Below are positions 34,880 through 64,000 of a stretch of DNA of 64,000 nt, piece after piece. The notes below the pieces were generated by a model. The model made no database searches. It was not told where the DNA came from and saw only the letters and a program-made list of their open reading frames with translations. A program made the position numbers and the translations under genes. Where the stretch lies: assembly GCA_035236585.1 (NCBI GenBank), contig CP141127.1:77233495-77297494 (forward strand), given 5' to 3'. Within the stretch, counting starts at the first letter, position 1; each line of letters starts with the position of its first letter. Origin of the DNA: Warburgia ugandensis (lineage: Eukaryota; Streptophyta; Magnoliopsida; Canellales; Canellaceae).

Positions 34880-36746
34880 TTTATTCTATTTTCCTGTACT
34901 TCACTACTTTTCTTCTTTAATGGAAGTGGAAATTCTCTCAATATATTACTGTCAAACTATTAGTCTTTCGGACGTCATTTGCTGCTTGTGGAAGCCGCTA
35001 TTTCAATGATCCAATTTGTAGTGTGGAATAATTTGTAGTGTGAAAATTCAATTTGTCATTAGGCCTGTTATATGATGGATGCCCATACTTTACCGCCCAA
35101 AAATATGAGCTGGCAGCGTGGTAGCCGCTATTTCAATGATCCAATTCATTATTTTATAGGCTGCACTATGATGAGTCATCATATCAACTTCTTTTTTGCC
35201 AGAACCATGACATTATTAGATAAATACTCACAGATATCATTGAGGGGACTCAAAACTTGTGACCTGCACGATCGAGAGTCGCCCCTTCACCACATCAAAC
35301 ACCTTATAATTCAACTTTGTTGAACGGTTCTAATCCTGATTTCTCTTTAATTATTTGATCTGGTGATCTCTGGGTGTCATCTTAGGTAGGCTATGCTTCA
35401 GGAGAAACTTTAATGGATGATACTAACAACTGTATTTATCGTGGAAAACGATTGCTGGGGGGGGGCTAGTTCAGAGAAGTTAAATGTTGGAAAAATCTGT
35501 ATGTCAGAAAGATCACCATCACGACATGGACAATGTCTGGGTATTACGACCGTCGACGGATCTGAAGATCATGCATAAATAAACAGTGCACGGTACGTTG
35601 CGACACTCATGGGAGTTACCGTGTGGTGCTTACACTTGTGTGATGTGCTCCAATCTATGGTTGATCAATTGCGTTTACCTGATTTCTCCCGCATTGGATA
35701 TCTAGTCAAGCTAGTGAGACATCGTGTGTACAGAACAATATGCTTTTGGTCGTTGGACGAATTGAGAAACTTTGTTGGAATAATAGCTCTTCGTTCAATG
35801 AGTAAAGTGTTCTTTTGAATGCAGAGTTGTCCGATTGCGATTGGCGTGCATTTTGGGACGTTAGATATCCAATACGGGAGAAATCAGATAAATGGCATGG
35901 ATGTGGAAAGATAACTTCTGAACTAATCCGTAAGATGTTTTTGCTTTCTTTCTTCCTGGAGTGTTAACATAGATAAACACTCAGCCATCTAAGCCTGTGA
36001 CCCGGCATAAAACGGGAGAGGCGCTTCAGCCAACATTGGGCTATCTCGGCTTCTGTGCAACCTAATCCCAAGGTTATAACTAGGTCTTACATTATGGATG
36101 TCATTTTCCATGTCGAAAAATATTTTAACTGTCGAAAGTAACATTAGAGCGACCATTTGATGGGTTCCAATTTAGTGACGCATAATATTTCCGAAAAATA
36201 CAAGCGCGTGGGGAGTCTTGTCCCTTTAATTTTTGTGTAATCCATTCCATTTATTGAATTCACCCTCTTTAACCGTTTGTTGGCCTTTCCAGATGCTACT
36301 AACATAAAAGCAATCTGTGTTGAGTACCATCTATACTCAAGGGGGGTGGGGGGCTCACGTTAATAGTACTGGTTGTTTGTGATTTTTAATGATCTTCCAT
36401 CTTAGGAGGTGGAAATCTGATGAATGAATAGATCACTAAAAATTTGAGGGATAGAGTCCATTCGCCCAGCTTCTATTTTTCCAAGGACTATTATCTGCCT
36501 CCGCCATATAAGAACCCTGTTTCAATTATCCAAAACCATTCACATGCTCGGAAGGGGCGTTTGTATCAATTCTAAAAAAGAAAAACCATTCAGTCAGTAA
36601 GATATGCGGCAATGAATCCTTCTAGATGTTTTTTCAGCAAATCTTATATTTATGTTATTATAGTATGAGAAATATCCCCCTTGTTAGTTGTGATTTAATC
36701 ATATTAACCAAATTCTGAAAAGGGACGATGGTTACAAAATGATTAA
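34880..36746. other. PFD1 3' flank and intergenic DNA, no recognised gene
   Basis: It starts with the presumed PFD1 3' UTR. The phrase 'gccgctatttcaatgatccaatt' occurs twice, near 34994 and 35123. Open frames at 35072-35323 and 35609-35818 have no family signature that I recognise. The composition is less AT-rich than the transposon blocks. Confidence 0.5.
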
Positions 36747-37347
36747 ATTGGGCCACTTGTATTGGTAGTTATCTAAACTGTAACGTAACTTCCTGCAATA
36801 GGTTGTGTTTGTATTTTTTTCTGCAATAACTACCCTCCTCTCTCTAGCAGTTTTGAAAAATTAAATATAGCAAGATATTACTTCTTATTTACTCAATTTT
36901 CTCTCCCCTTTATATATCTAAATCACTCTTCCTATCCTTTCTCATGTCTCTTACTTTTCCTCTCTTCTTCTCTCACTTGTTATGCAATACAAATTTCGAA
37001 GCAATTGAGGATTCAACTTCAAATCAAACAAACATAGAGAAAGAAATGGTAAATGAAGTAGGAGAAAGTCATGGGAAGATTTAAGGTTGATTTTTACTTC
37101 TTTGACATAATTACTATTGGCTTTCTCGGTGAAACTATAATGAGCCCCAATCTTATGACGAGTACAAATGCATTTCTTGATAGTGGCTACCAAAAAAACA
37201 AATAAAATCCTTAAAAATTGGGCCACATATATTAGCAGTTACCTAAGATATGAAGCAACTTCCTGCATTAAGTTATGTTTCAATTTTTTCTCCAATAAGT
37301 ACCCTCCTCTCTCTAGGAATTTCTTATTTACTCTGCAATCACTCTGT
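36747..37347. repeat. Tandem duplication, about 470-bp unit: unit 1 and left half of unit 2
   Basis: The block 'attgggccac.t.tatt.g.agtta.ct..' begins at 36747 and again at 37217. The block at 36996-37170 ('gaagcaattgaggattcaac...') has its second copy at about 42288-42460, on the far side of the chromovirus. So unit 2 was split by that insertion at 37347. Confidence 0.8.
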
Positions 37348-37852
37348 TGTGTATCTAGTTTTGAGAACGAGTAAGCGGCCCAATTGTAGGATTTGAAGGC
37401 AACAATGATTTCTTCTTTCTACCTATTTTGTAGCAATAGGGAATTAGAGTAAGAGAAACAAGAAAAAGTTGGATTTGTTAGAGGTAACCTAGAAACCTCT
37501 AAATCAACACATGGTTGAGGTGAATGATTTTTTTTATGCCTATCCATTGATTAAGCCTCCTATTTATAGTAGGAGTTAGTTAATTGGTTAGCCAAAATTT
37601 AGCCATTACACCCACTACCCAAATAGAATAACTAAATCAAGGTAACTAAACCCACTATCCATTACACCCATTATCCAAAGAGTAACCACTCCCATTACCC
37701 ATTATAAAGTAACTAAATGAAAGTAACTACACCCACTACTACACATTACAACAAACACATAACCCACCATCCAAATAGAGTAACTACTCCTACTAACCAT
37801 CACAAAGTAACTAAATGAAAGTAACTACACCCACTACTTCAAGCACATAACA
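37348..37852 (-). repeat. Left (3') LTR of the chromovirus, complete
   Basis: 505 bp, starting 'tgtgtatctag' and ending '...aagcacataaca' on the + strand. It contains 'cctatttatagtagg' (TATA-like, near 37550) and internal 'cacccacta' repeats. The pyrimidine run 'ctccatccccctt' directly to its right is the polypurine tract seen from the other strand. Confidence 0.88.
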
Positions 37853-37869
37853 CTCCATCCCCCTTAAAA

Positions 37870-38060
37870 AGAGCTCTTGACCTCAAGAGCAAATGTAGGA
37901 TAACGTTCCCGAAACTCTTCCACATTTTCCCATGTTGCATCACTTGGGGATAGGCCTTGCCAATGAACTAATATTTCTTCCTAATTTTTTCTTGTCCTTT
38001 TATCAAGGATTTCTTGTGGACGTGGGACCATTATACTATCTTGTTAGACTTCAAGCAATT
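37870..38060 (-). pseudogene. Chromodomain at the integrase C-terminus
   Basis: The minus strand near 38040-37875 reads 'RPQEILDKRTRKN', a stop or shift, then 'EEILVHWQGLSPSDATWENV' and 'EEFRERYPTFALEVKSSF'. This is the classic plant chromoviral chromodomain, with the aromatic W..W core. In intact elements it directs integration to certain chromatin. Confidence 0.88.
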
Positions 38061-38900
38061 GAGACTGCACTTCCACATTGTTGCCAATTTTCTTTTACAA
38101 GAGTGAGACGTGAAAGATGGGGTGAATGCGAGGTCCAGGTTGTAACTCCAACTTGTAAGCAATAGCTCCAATTCGTGCTAAGATTTTGAATGGACCAAAG
38201 TAGTGTGGAGACAATTTGAAGTTGTGCCTTAGAGAGATGGAGGCTTGACGATAAGGTTACAAATGTAGATACACCCAATCGCCTATTTGAAATTCCCACT
38301 CAACATGAGTTGAGTCATAAAAAAAATTTCATGTGTTTTTGAGCTTCTTTGATTATTGTACGCAGCTGCTGGAGAATATTGTCCTGAAGAAGTAATTCAT
38401 CTTCCACAGCAGCAACTCTTGCGGTCCTTGGCACATAGGAAAGAAGGTTGGGTGGAGGGCATCCATATACAACCTCAAAGGGGGTCTTCTTTAAAGTAGA
38501 ATGCCAACTTGTGTTATAACAATATTCAGCCCAAGAAATCCATTTAGCCCATTCTTTTGGTTGTGCTCCAGTAAAGCAACGTAAATACATTTCGATTGTT
38601 CGATTTGTAACTTCCGTTTGCCCATTTGTTTGTGGGTGGTAAGAAGAACTAAAATTGAATTCAGTTCCATTCAGATTAAAAATCTCTTTCCAAAATGCAG
38701 AAGTGAAAGTAGGATCTCTATCACAAACAATTGATTCTGGCATTCTATGTAACGTGAAGACTTGATCAAAGAAAATGCATGCAACTCTAATCGCTTGGCA
38801 ATAGAAATTGATACGGAGTTGCTGCAGAGTTTTGTGATAGCCTTCACGGTGCTATTGTGGAACTAGGGCAGAATATCTGGACAAAGAGAAGAGTCTTTTG
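38060..38900 (-). pseudogene. Chromovirus integrase remnant with internal deletion
   Basis: 38743-38315 is open and has 'MPESIVCDRDPTFTSAFWKE' and 'FSSSYHPQTNGQTEVTNRTI', carrying the second catalytic D and the E of the DDE core. Upstream (38860-38750) 'HREGYHKTLQQLRINFY' from the zinc-binding end joins almost directly to 'FTLHRMPESIV'. The Cys pair and the first catalytic D are therefore missing. Downstream, a frameshifted segment resembles the integrase C-terminus ('HYFGPFKIL', '[10 protein letters not shown]'). Confidence 0.85.
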
Positions 38901-38946
38901 CCAAGTAAATTCTATCTTTGAAAAAGAGGATACCATCTTGATATCG

Positions 38947-39663
38947 CTAGGGGCCCACTGAATTATCATCAAGGTGTAACTTCAGTAGGCATTGAAGCTT
39001 TGGATTAGACAAAACCTCCTCTTGTATTATAGACAACCAATCTGGAGTTGGGCGTGAGAGAGTTGCCAAGACAAGTGAGTCATCTCTCTTGGATAGTGCA
39101 TTAGCCACTAAGTATTTCCTTCCCCATATATTCAATTACAAAATCATATCCCATCAATTTATGAAGCTATTGTTGTTGTGCTAAGGTAGTTATCTTTTGC
39201 TCCCATAGAAATTTTAGGCTTCGTTGATCTGTACAAACTACAAACTGCCACCCAAGGAGGTAGTGCCTCCATTTTTGAATTGTAAGAACTAAAGCCATCA
39301 TTTCCTTCTCATATGTTGAAAGAAGTGCTTTCCATGAAGAGCCTGACTAAAGAAGGCGATAGGATGACTTTCTTGCATTAAGACAGCCCCTATTCCACAT
39401 CCTGAAGCAACACATTCCAATATAAAAGACTTGGAGAAGTCTGGCAAAGCGAGCACTGGAGACATGGTCATTGCTTTCTTAAGTTGTTGAAAAGCTATTT
39501 CTGATGGAGTCCATGAGAATGCATCCTTCTTGACCATTTGAGTAAGTGGACCCGCAATTTTACTATAGTTTTGGATAAATTTGTGGTAATACCTGGTCAA
39601 ACCCAAAAACCCACGCAAGGCCTTTGGTGTTGATGGTTTTGGCCATTCCTTCATTGTCTCCAC
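38947..39663 (-). pseudogene. Chromovirus RT connection and RNase H remnant
   Basis: 39663-39298 has 'KPSTPKALRGFLGLTRYYHK', 'GPLTQMVKKDAFSWTP' and 'QESHPIAFFSQALHGKHFF', typical of the RT thumb and RNase H start of Ty3 elements. 39135-38947 has 'KYLVANALSKRDDSLVL' in a shifted frame and belongs to the RNase H end. Stops between them show decay. Confidence 0.85.
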
Positions 39664-39783
39664 CTTTTGAGGATCTACTACAACTCCCGAACTAGAGATA
39701 ATGAGACCAAGATATTGAACCTATTTTTGACCAAAATGGCACTTTTGTTCCTTCAAAAAGAGGCATTTAGAACGCAAAATGGA

Positions 39784-40300
39784 TCAGGTAGTTGCAAGGT
39801 GTGACAAATGTTCTTCCCATGTACTGCTATAAATTAAAATGTCACCAAAAAATACAAGTATAAACTTACGTAAATAATCCTTGAATACTTCGTTCATCAT
39901 TGCTTGAAATGAAGATGGAGCATTGGTTAAGCCAAAAGGCATAACCAAAAATTCATAATGTCCATGGTGGGTGTGAAAGGTCGTCTTTGGAATGTCCTTA
40001 GGATTGACACGGATTTGATGATAACCAAATCGGAGGTCTAATTTTGAGAAGTATTGAGCACCATGCAATTTATTTAATAATTCGTCATAACTAGAATGGG
40101 AAATTTGTCTTTGATAGTGAGTTGATTAAGAGCACGATAATCAATACACATCCTCAATGAGCCATCTCCTTTTTTTACAAGCAAGACTGTCGAATTACTC
40201 CTGTCTTCAACATCTCATTTACAAGGTGTTCAATTTCTGCCTTACGAAAATATGGATATCGATAAGGACGAATGTTGACTGGATTGCTGCCTGAAATTAG
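39784..40300 (-). pseudogene. Chromovirus reverse transcriptase remnant with mutated active site
   Basis: 40068-39784 reads '[20 protein letters not shown]', '[20 protein letters not shown]' and '[14 protein letters not shown]'. The usual FFDD active-site motif is FFGD: the first aspartate codon is GGT on the minus strand (39846-39844). Further upstream, 'DYRALNQLT'-type motifs are present but frameshifted. Reverse transcription by this copy would fail. Confidence 0.88.
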
Positions 40301-40641
40301 AGGTATTTTGTGGTCATGTGTGCATGAGGGAGGTAGCTCCTTTGGTTCTTCAAAGATATCCTTGTAAGCTACAAAAGTTTTGAGAGTTTGGCTTCAGATG
40401 GTGCGACTTGTGGGTTCTCCATAGCAAATAATTGGAGAAGCATGCCTTGCTGTTTTTGTTTGTTTTTGTTTCAGTGCACTCGTATCTCAAGCTCCCCAAC
40501 AACCTTATCTTTTGGGGTGGACAGTCCTTGTAAGGAGACTTTTTGGTTGCCCAAGAGAAACCACATTTGTAACTTAGAAAAATCCCATATCATGGCCCCC
40601 AATGTACTTAGCCATTGGGGGCCTATAACAACATCGTAACC

Positions 40642-41025
40642 TTATAAAAGAAGTAAGTGAAAATCAATTTTAAGTGAAAATCTTTGAAGAGATAAAGGTA
40701 CATTACTACCCCTGCCAGGGCTGCCTAATTTTTCTCCACTAATGACCATGACCTCAAATGTATGCCCTTTTATGGGTTGGAGGCCAACTCTTTTTGCAAG
40801 TGTATCACTCACAAAGTTGTATGTGCTGCCAGAATCAACCAACACCACAATTGGGGCTGTTTTAAGAGTCCCCTTCAACTGCATGGTCTTAGGAGAAAGG
40901 GTCCCAGAGATGGCATGGAGAGAAATTTCAGGAGTAACCTCAGAGATGACTTCTACAGGTTCTTCTTCTCTAGAGCCAGGGGGATCTTCCATCCAGACAG
41001 TTTCAATTACAAACAACTTTGGCAT
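40642..41025 (-). pseudogene. Chromovirus aspartic protease remnant
   Basis: Contains 'APIVVLVDSGSTYNFVSDTL' followed by 'AKRVGLQPIKGHTFEVMV'. The DSGST active site and its context match the retropepsin-like domain of plant Ty3 elements. The 127-codon frame is open, but it is separated from gag and RT by frame breaks. Confidence 0.85.
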
Positions 41026-41919
41026 CTATGCCCAGTTTAAAATTTTCATCACTACAAAAGCATATGCCTTTGTTTCTTCTTTCTTGCATCTCTTCTGGTG
41101 TCATGCATTTAATTGGCATGGAGTAGTGGTTGTTAAGTACTGTTGGGGTAGTACTTCCCTTGTTTACTTCTACTGTTGTTTTCCTTTGAGAAATGTTCCT
41201 AGCCTCGTACAATTTGGCCAATCCAATTGCACTTGCCAACCTTGTGGGATTACACACCTTCACCTCTGCTTGCAAGTTGGCTTTTAGACCACTCACAAAA
41301 TAGCTAATTTGTTGTGAGGTTGACACATTCCCAGCTCGTGAGAGTAACCTTTCAAATTGGGTTTGATAGTCACGAACCCCTCCAACCTGGTGCAGCTTAA
41401 TGAGGTCAGCAAAAAAATCTTGAAATTTTGTAGGACCATACCTTGCATGGACGCTTTCCTTAAATATATCCTAGGATAGGAGCTGATTGTCCTACTTAAG
41501 AAGTTGGTACCACAATTGGGCATCACCCTCTAAGTGAAAGGATGCTAAAGCCACTTTTTCTTGCTCCAGTGTTCTTTGAAATTCAAAGAATTGCTCAGCC
41601 AGCTAGTAGGATCATCATTGCCATTAAAACGGGGAAAGTCGAGTTTTACCAACTTTGGTGCATTGGCTTAAATGGATGACCCCATGCCACTATTGCCATT
41701 ACTGTGTATTCCAGAGTCAAGAACTTGTAACTAAGAGCTCCCCTCTTGGATCTTTGCCTGTGGAGTAGAAAGATTGTCAATGCGGTTGTTGAGTGCCGCA
41801 AAAAAATCATTCATACGCTCAGTGACTTTCTCCAATAGTTTCTTTTGGTCAGATGAGATGGTCCCAACTTCATGCTCTAATTTTTCCATTCGTTGCTCCA
41901 TAACCGGCTCTGATACCAA
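41003..41919 (-). pseudogene. Chromovirus gag remnant
   Basis: Reading right to left: 41919-41731 has a coiled-coil-like 'MEQRMEKLEHEVGTISSDQK' opening; frameshifted pieces near 41520-41300 include 'LNCTRLEGF'-type gag text; 41326-41003 has 'SQQISYFVSGLKANLQAEVK' and 'RLASAIGLAKLYEARN', typical of the plant Ty3 gag domain. A knuckle region with 'EMQERRNKGICFCSDENF' retains only part of the Cys/His motif. Confidence 0.82.
41906..41919 (-). other. Primer-binding site complementary to initiator tRNA-Met
   Basis: The minus strand reads TTGGTATCAGAGCC a few bases after the right LTR. This is the standard primer-binding sequence of many plant LTR retrotransposons and fixes the element's orientation. 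Confidence 0.88.
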
Positions 41920-41924
41920 TTTAT

Positions 41925-42281
41925 TGTGTATCTAGTTTTGAGAACGAGCAAGTGGCCCAATTGGAGGATTTGAAGGCAATAAGGATTTCTTCTTTCTACC
42001 TATTTTGTAGCAATAGGGAATTAGAGTAAGAGAATTAAGAAAAAGTTGGGTTTGTTAGAGCTAACCTAGAAGCCTCTAAATCAACACAAGGTTGAGGTAA
42101 ATGATTTTTTTGATGCCTATCCATTGATTAAGCCTCCTATTTATAGTAGGAGTTAGTTACAATTGGTTAGCTAAAATTTAGCCATTACACTCACTACCCA
42201 AATAGAATAACTAAATCAAGGCAACTAAACCCACTACCCATTACATCCATTATCCAAAGAGTAACCACTCCCATTACCCAT
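41925..42281 (-). repeat. Right (5') LTR of the chromovirus, truncated
   Basis: Matches the left LTR from 'tgtgtatctag' through 'cattacccat', then stops at about 42281. The remaining roughly 150 bp of LTR, and the adjoining 80 bp or so of the duplicated flank, are missing. A deletion therefore removed this end after insertion. Confidence 0.85.
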
Positions 42282-43908
<1,627 letters not shown>

Positions 43909-44082
43909 GGCAGCCTTGGCACAATGGTAGAGTTGTTATTGGTGTGATTTTTAGGTCATGAGTTCAAGGGGTGAAAACTGCTTCTTGCAAAATACGAGGT
44001 AAGGCTGCGTACTATTAGCCCTTGTGGTCTGACCCTTTCCCTGACCCTGCACAGTGGACGCTTTGTGCACCAGGGTTATCAT
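43909..44082 (+). mobile_element. Au-type SINE copy 3, diverged
   Basis: 'cagccttggcacaatggtagagttg', 'ggtcatgagttcaagg', 'cttcttgcaaaatacgaggtaaggctgcgtact' and 'cttgtggtctgaccc' match copies 1 and 2. Its flanks 'ttatgatgtg' and 'ttatcatgcg' could be a decayed target duplication. It is the oldest-looking of the three copies. Confidence 0.82.
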
Positions 44083-45192
44083 GCGTGTGTTATCGTCGTG
44101 CTCAAACAATCAAATCAAAACAGGTTTTCCATTGATAACACAGAGTTGAATATACAGATGAGAGATACACCTCCAATCATGAAGAGGATGAAGAAGAGAT
44201 CCTGTGTCTCAAATTTGTAGTTGTTGTCCGAAATCTGATTGAACACCAGGTGTATCTTAGTTGACTCGTCATCACAGGTGCCCAGTGTCTTTTCTGCGCC
44301 ATGATCGGATGGCTCGCATTTTCTAATGCTTTAGATGTATGTCTGCTTACAAAGTATATAGTGGGGACGGAAGCCTCGGATCATTGGTGGATTACGCTTG
44401 ACTTGTGTTATTTATGTTGAATAGAGGATCTAGGGTCCGCACCCCGACACGATGAAAACAAACAAAATCGGAGAAACTTCTGAAGGAAAAGATTTAGCGT
44501 GCATGAACTGATTCTCTGGAGATACCCAAATCTACATTAAGTAGAGACCATCCATGAAAAGATCGAGCTTGTGATTTTGTTACCACCAGGCGTCATGTTT
44601 TTAGCTTTCTTTCTTAAGAGAGAAGGCTCTGATACTCTATACTAGAGCTATTTCATCGACATATTTCCCATCGACATAGTACATTAGTACCACAAACAAT
44701 CGGCTTTTCTTCTCTATCATTGTTATACTGACCCCTCCATTTTTTCTCTCTCTACATTCCTTCTCTGGCCAATTTTGGATATACAACCATAAACTAGACT
44801 CACGATCAAGGATCTAGCATCATCAGATCAAGTTAAAATCAGCAGAAATGGGACAGGTTTACAGTCACTTGTTAGATTAGCGGGTTCGATTATGTTCACT
44901 TGGCAAAAGTAGTCGCAAAAGTGTTTATCAGTAAGAAATGACGTGATACTCATTTAAACTCTTTCCATTTTTTTTTCTCTTTAGGAGATTGAGGGGTAGC
45001 GTATCCCATGATCTTCTCAAGTAGATGTCATACAATTGTCCATTTGGGTCTGTCCAACTTACTCTTCTTCATTAAGATCCCAGTCTAAACTTCTGTAGAA
45101 AGTAGTAGTAGAAGAAGAAGAAGAGGAAGAAGTCGAGTAGATTAGTTTCTTCTCAACCCTCAACCAGTTCCATTTCTTCTTCATAATCAACC
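44083..45192 (+). promoter_or_regulatory. Upstream region and purine-rich leader of the PIN gene
   Basis: Non-coding. A purine-rich run of AGT and GAA triplets at 45100-45137 sits 56-93 bp before the start codon, probably in the 5' leader. A single TGTCTC auxin-response-type hexamer occurs at 44205-44210, which is within chance expectation. No convincing TATA box was located, so the transcription start is not assigned. Confidence 0.35.
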
Positions 45193-63328
<18,136 letters not shown>

Positions 63329-64000
63329 GTGCGTATTAACTACTCATTGTTTAAAGAGAACCTTAGAACCTGAATGTTGGAATTATCTGGGGGCTATCAA
63401 TGGATCTCACTTGGAATATATGAGTGGCATTGGAAACAATCCTAACCACCATTTATTTCACTAAAACCCGTCTTTTTATATTTTTTCTTAATTTCTTGTT
63501 TGAAACCCATTTAGCTTATGAAATTATGAATTTTTCAAAATTTTCTTTGTTTGGCTGTACATTCTTCAAATTTTTATTTTTAAATTTCTTTTTCTGTTAC
63601 AATTGCATGCTTTTATCATTTTTTCTTTTACAAATTTTCTTCTTTAACACTTATTTTTAAAATTTCTTCAATTGTTCAACACTAAGCTTCAAGTCTCTTA
63701 TTTCTTTAACTCTATTCATCAATTTTCTAATTTGGGGTTTTTGCAAAAATTGCCATTAAGTTTTGGCATATTTACAAAAACGTCCAATATTTTTTGAGTT
63801 TTGCAAATTTGCCATTAAGCGTTTGTCAGCTTTGCAAAATTGTCATTTTATTAGGTTTCCATCCTCCTTCATTATTAGTTTTTATTAAATTCCGATATTA
63901 CCATTCTCTAACAAACCTACTACCTCACAAATGCAAACTTGGATAAATTATCGAACTAAGTTCAATGACTTTCTTATGAAAATTTTCTATGAAACTTTGT
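63329..64000 (+). other. PIN intron 4, incomplete
   Basis: T-rich intron DNA. Two nearby phrases, 'tgcaaaaattgccattaag' (63741) and 'tgcaaatttgccattaagc' (63802), repeat, followed by 'tttgcaaaattgtcatt'. No exon with the conserved PIN C-terminal motif is seen before the window ends. Confidence 0.6.

Larger units (their letters stand above)
37348..42281 (-). mobile_element. Ty3 chromovirus (LTR retrotransposon), defective
   Basis: A minus-strand element with LTRs at 37348-37852 and 41925-42281 (the latter cut short). The primer-binding site next to the right LTR reads TTGGTATCAGAGCC on the minus strand (41906-41919), complementary to initiator tRNA-Met. A polypurine tract follows the left LTR (about 37853-37866). 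Gag, protease, RT, RNase H, integrase and a chromodomain occur in the order typical of chromoviruses. Stops, frameshifts, a mutated RT active site and an integrase deletion make it non-autonomous. The two LTRs are still very similar where they overlap. Confidence 0.92.

Noticed and set aside
35609-35818. 69-codon + frame near the PFD1 3' flank
   Set aside because: It reads like ordinary amino acid text but matches no family I know and has no splice partner or conserved neighbour; kept only as unassigned intergenic DNA.
36001-36060. 'gcctgtgacccggcataaaacgg' region as a possible non-coding RNA
   Set aside because: The local GC rise is slight, and I could not build a convincing fold or match it to any RNA family.
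40742-41287. 181-codon + frame
   Set aside because: It is opposite the chromovirus protease and gag on the minus strand and shows no domain of its own.
44205-44210. TGTCTC as an auxin-response element for the PIN gene
   Set aside because: A single hexamer 983 bp upstream is expected by chance; no paired or composite element was seen.

Overview
The window is nuclear DNA of a flowering plant. It holds two split genes with GT-AG introns, a plant-type tRNA-Leu gene, and many plant transposons: CACTA, hAT, Athila-like Ty3, chromovirus, L1 and RTE LINEs, and an Au-type SINE. The base composition is AT-rich, with long CT/GA, CA/GT and AT microsatellites. The species cannot be named from the sequence. 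The very long transposon-filled introns suggest a lineage with expanded introns.

Only two protein-coding genes look functional, both on the + strand. The first (23085-34879) encodes prefoldin subunit 1 (PFD1). It has six coding exons and 129 codons. One exon is a 7-nt microexon, and intron 2 is 8.9 kb long. A tRNA-Leu(AAG)-like gene sits 227 bp upstream. The second gene starts at 45193 and encodes a canonical long PIN auxin efflux carrier, closest to PIN2 by remembered sequence. Exon 1 is followed by a 16-kb intron; exons 2-4 lie at 62323-63328, and the last exons are beyond the right edge.

Layout. 1-2.35 kb: AT-rich and pyrimidine-rich DNA without a recognised gene. 2.8-15.4 kb: a decayed CACTA (En/Spm) element on the minus strand, split by a nested, pol-deleted Athila-like retrotransposon (5811-13511). 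About 17.5-21.8 kb: a dead L1-type LINE on the + strand with an A-rich tail. 22.8 kb: tRNA. 23.1-34.9 kb: PFD1, whose introns contain a hAT relic, a full-length RTE-type LINE bounded by a perfect 19-bp duplication, and two Au-SINEs with perfect 18-19-bp duplications. 36.7-42.5 kb: a tandem duplication with a chromovirus inserted in its second unit. 43.9 kb: a third SINE. 45.2 kb to the end: the PIN gene, with a 10.7-kb Athila-like element (46991-57687) and a 5'-truncated RTE LINE (about 60.23-60.76 kb) in intron 1.

The two genes are not functionally linked. PFD1 is part of the cytosolic chaperone that hands actin and tubulin to CCT. The PIN gene is an auxin exporter. I see no undescribed multi-gene system. 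The points most worth a second look are the PFD1 microexon, the divergence of the PIN loop (two of three TPRxS phosphosite motifs absent), the dated nested insertions, and the microsatellites that appear to grow from transposon ends.
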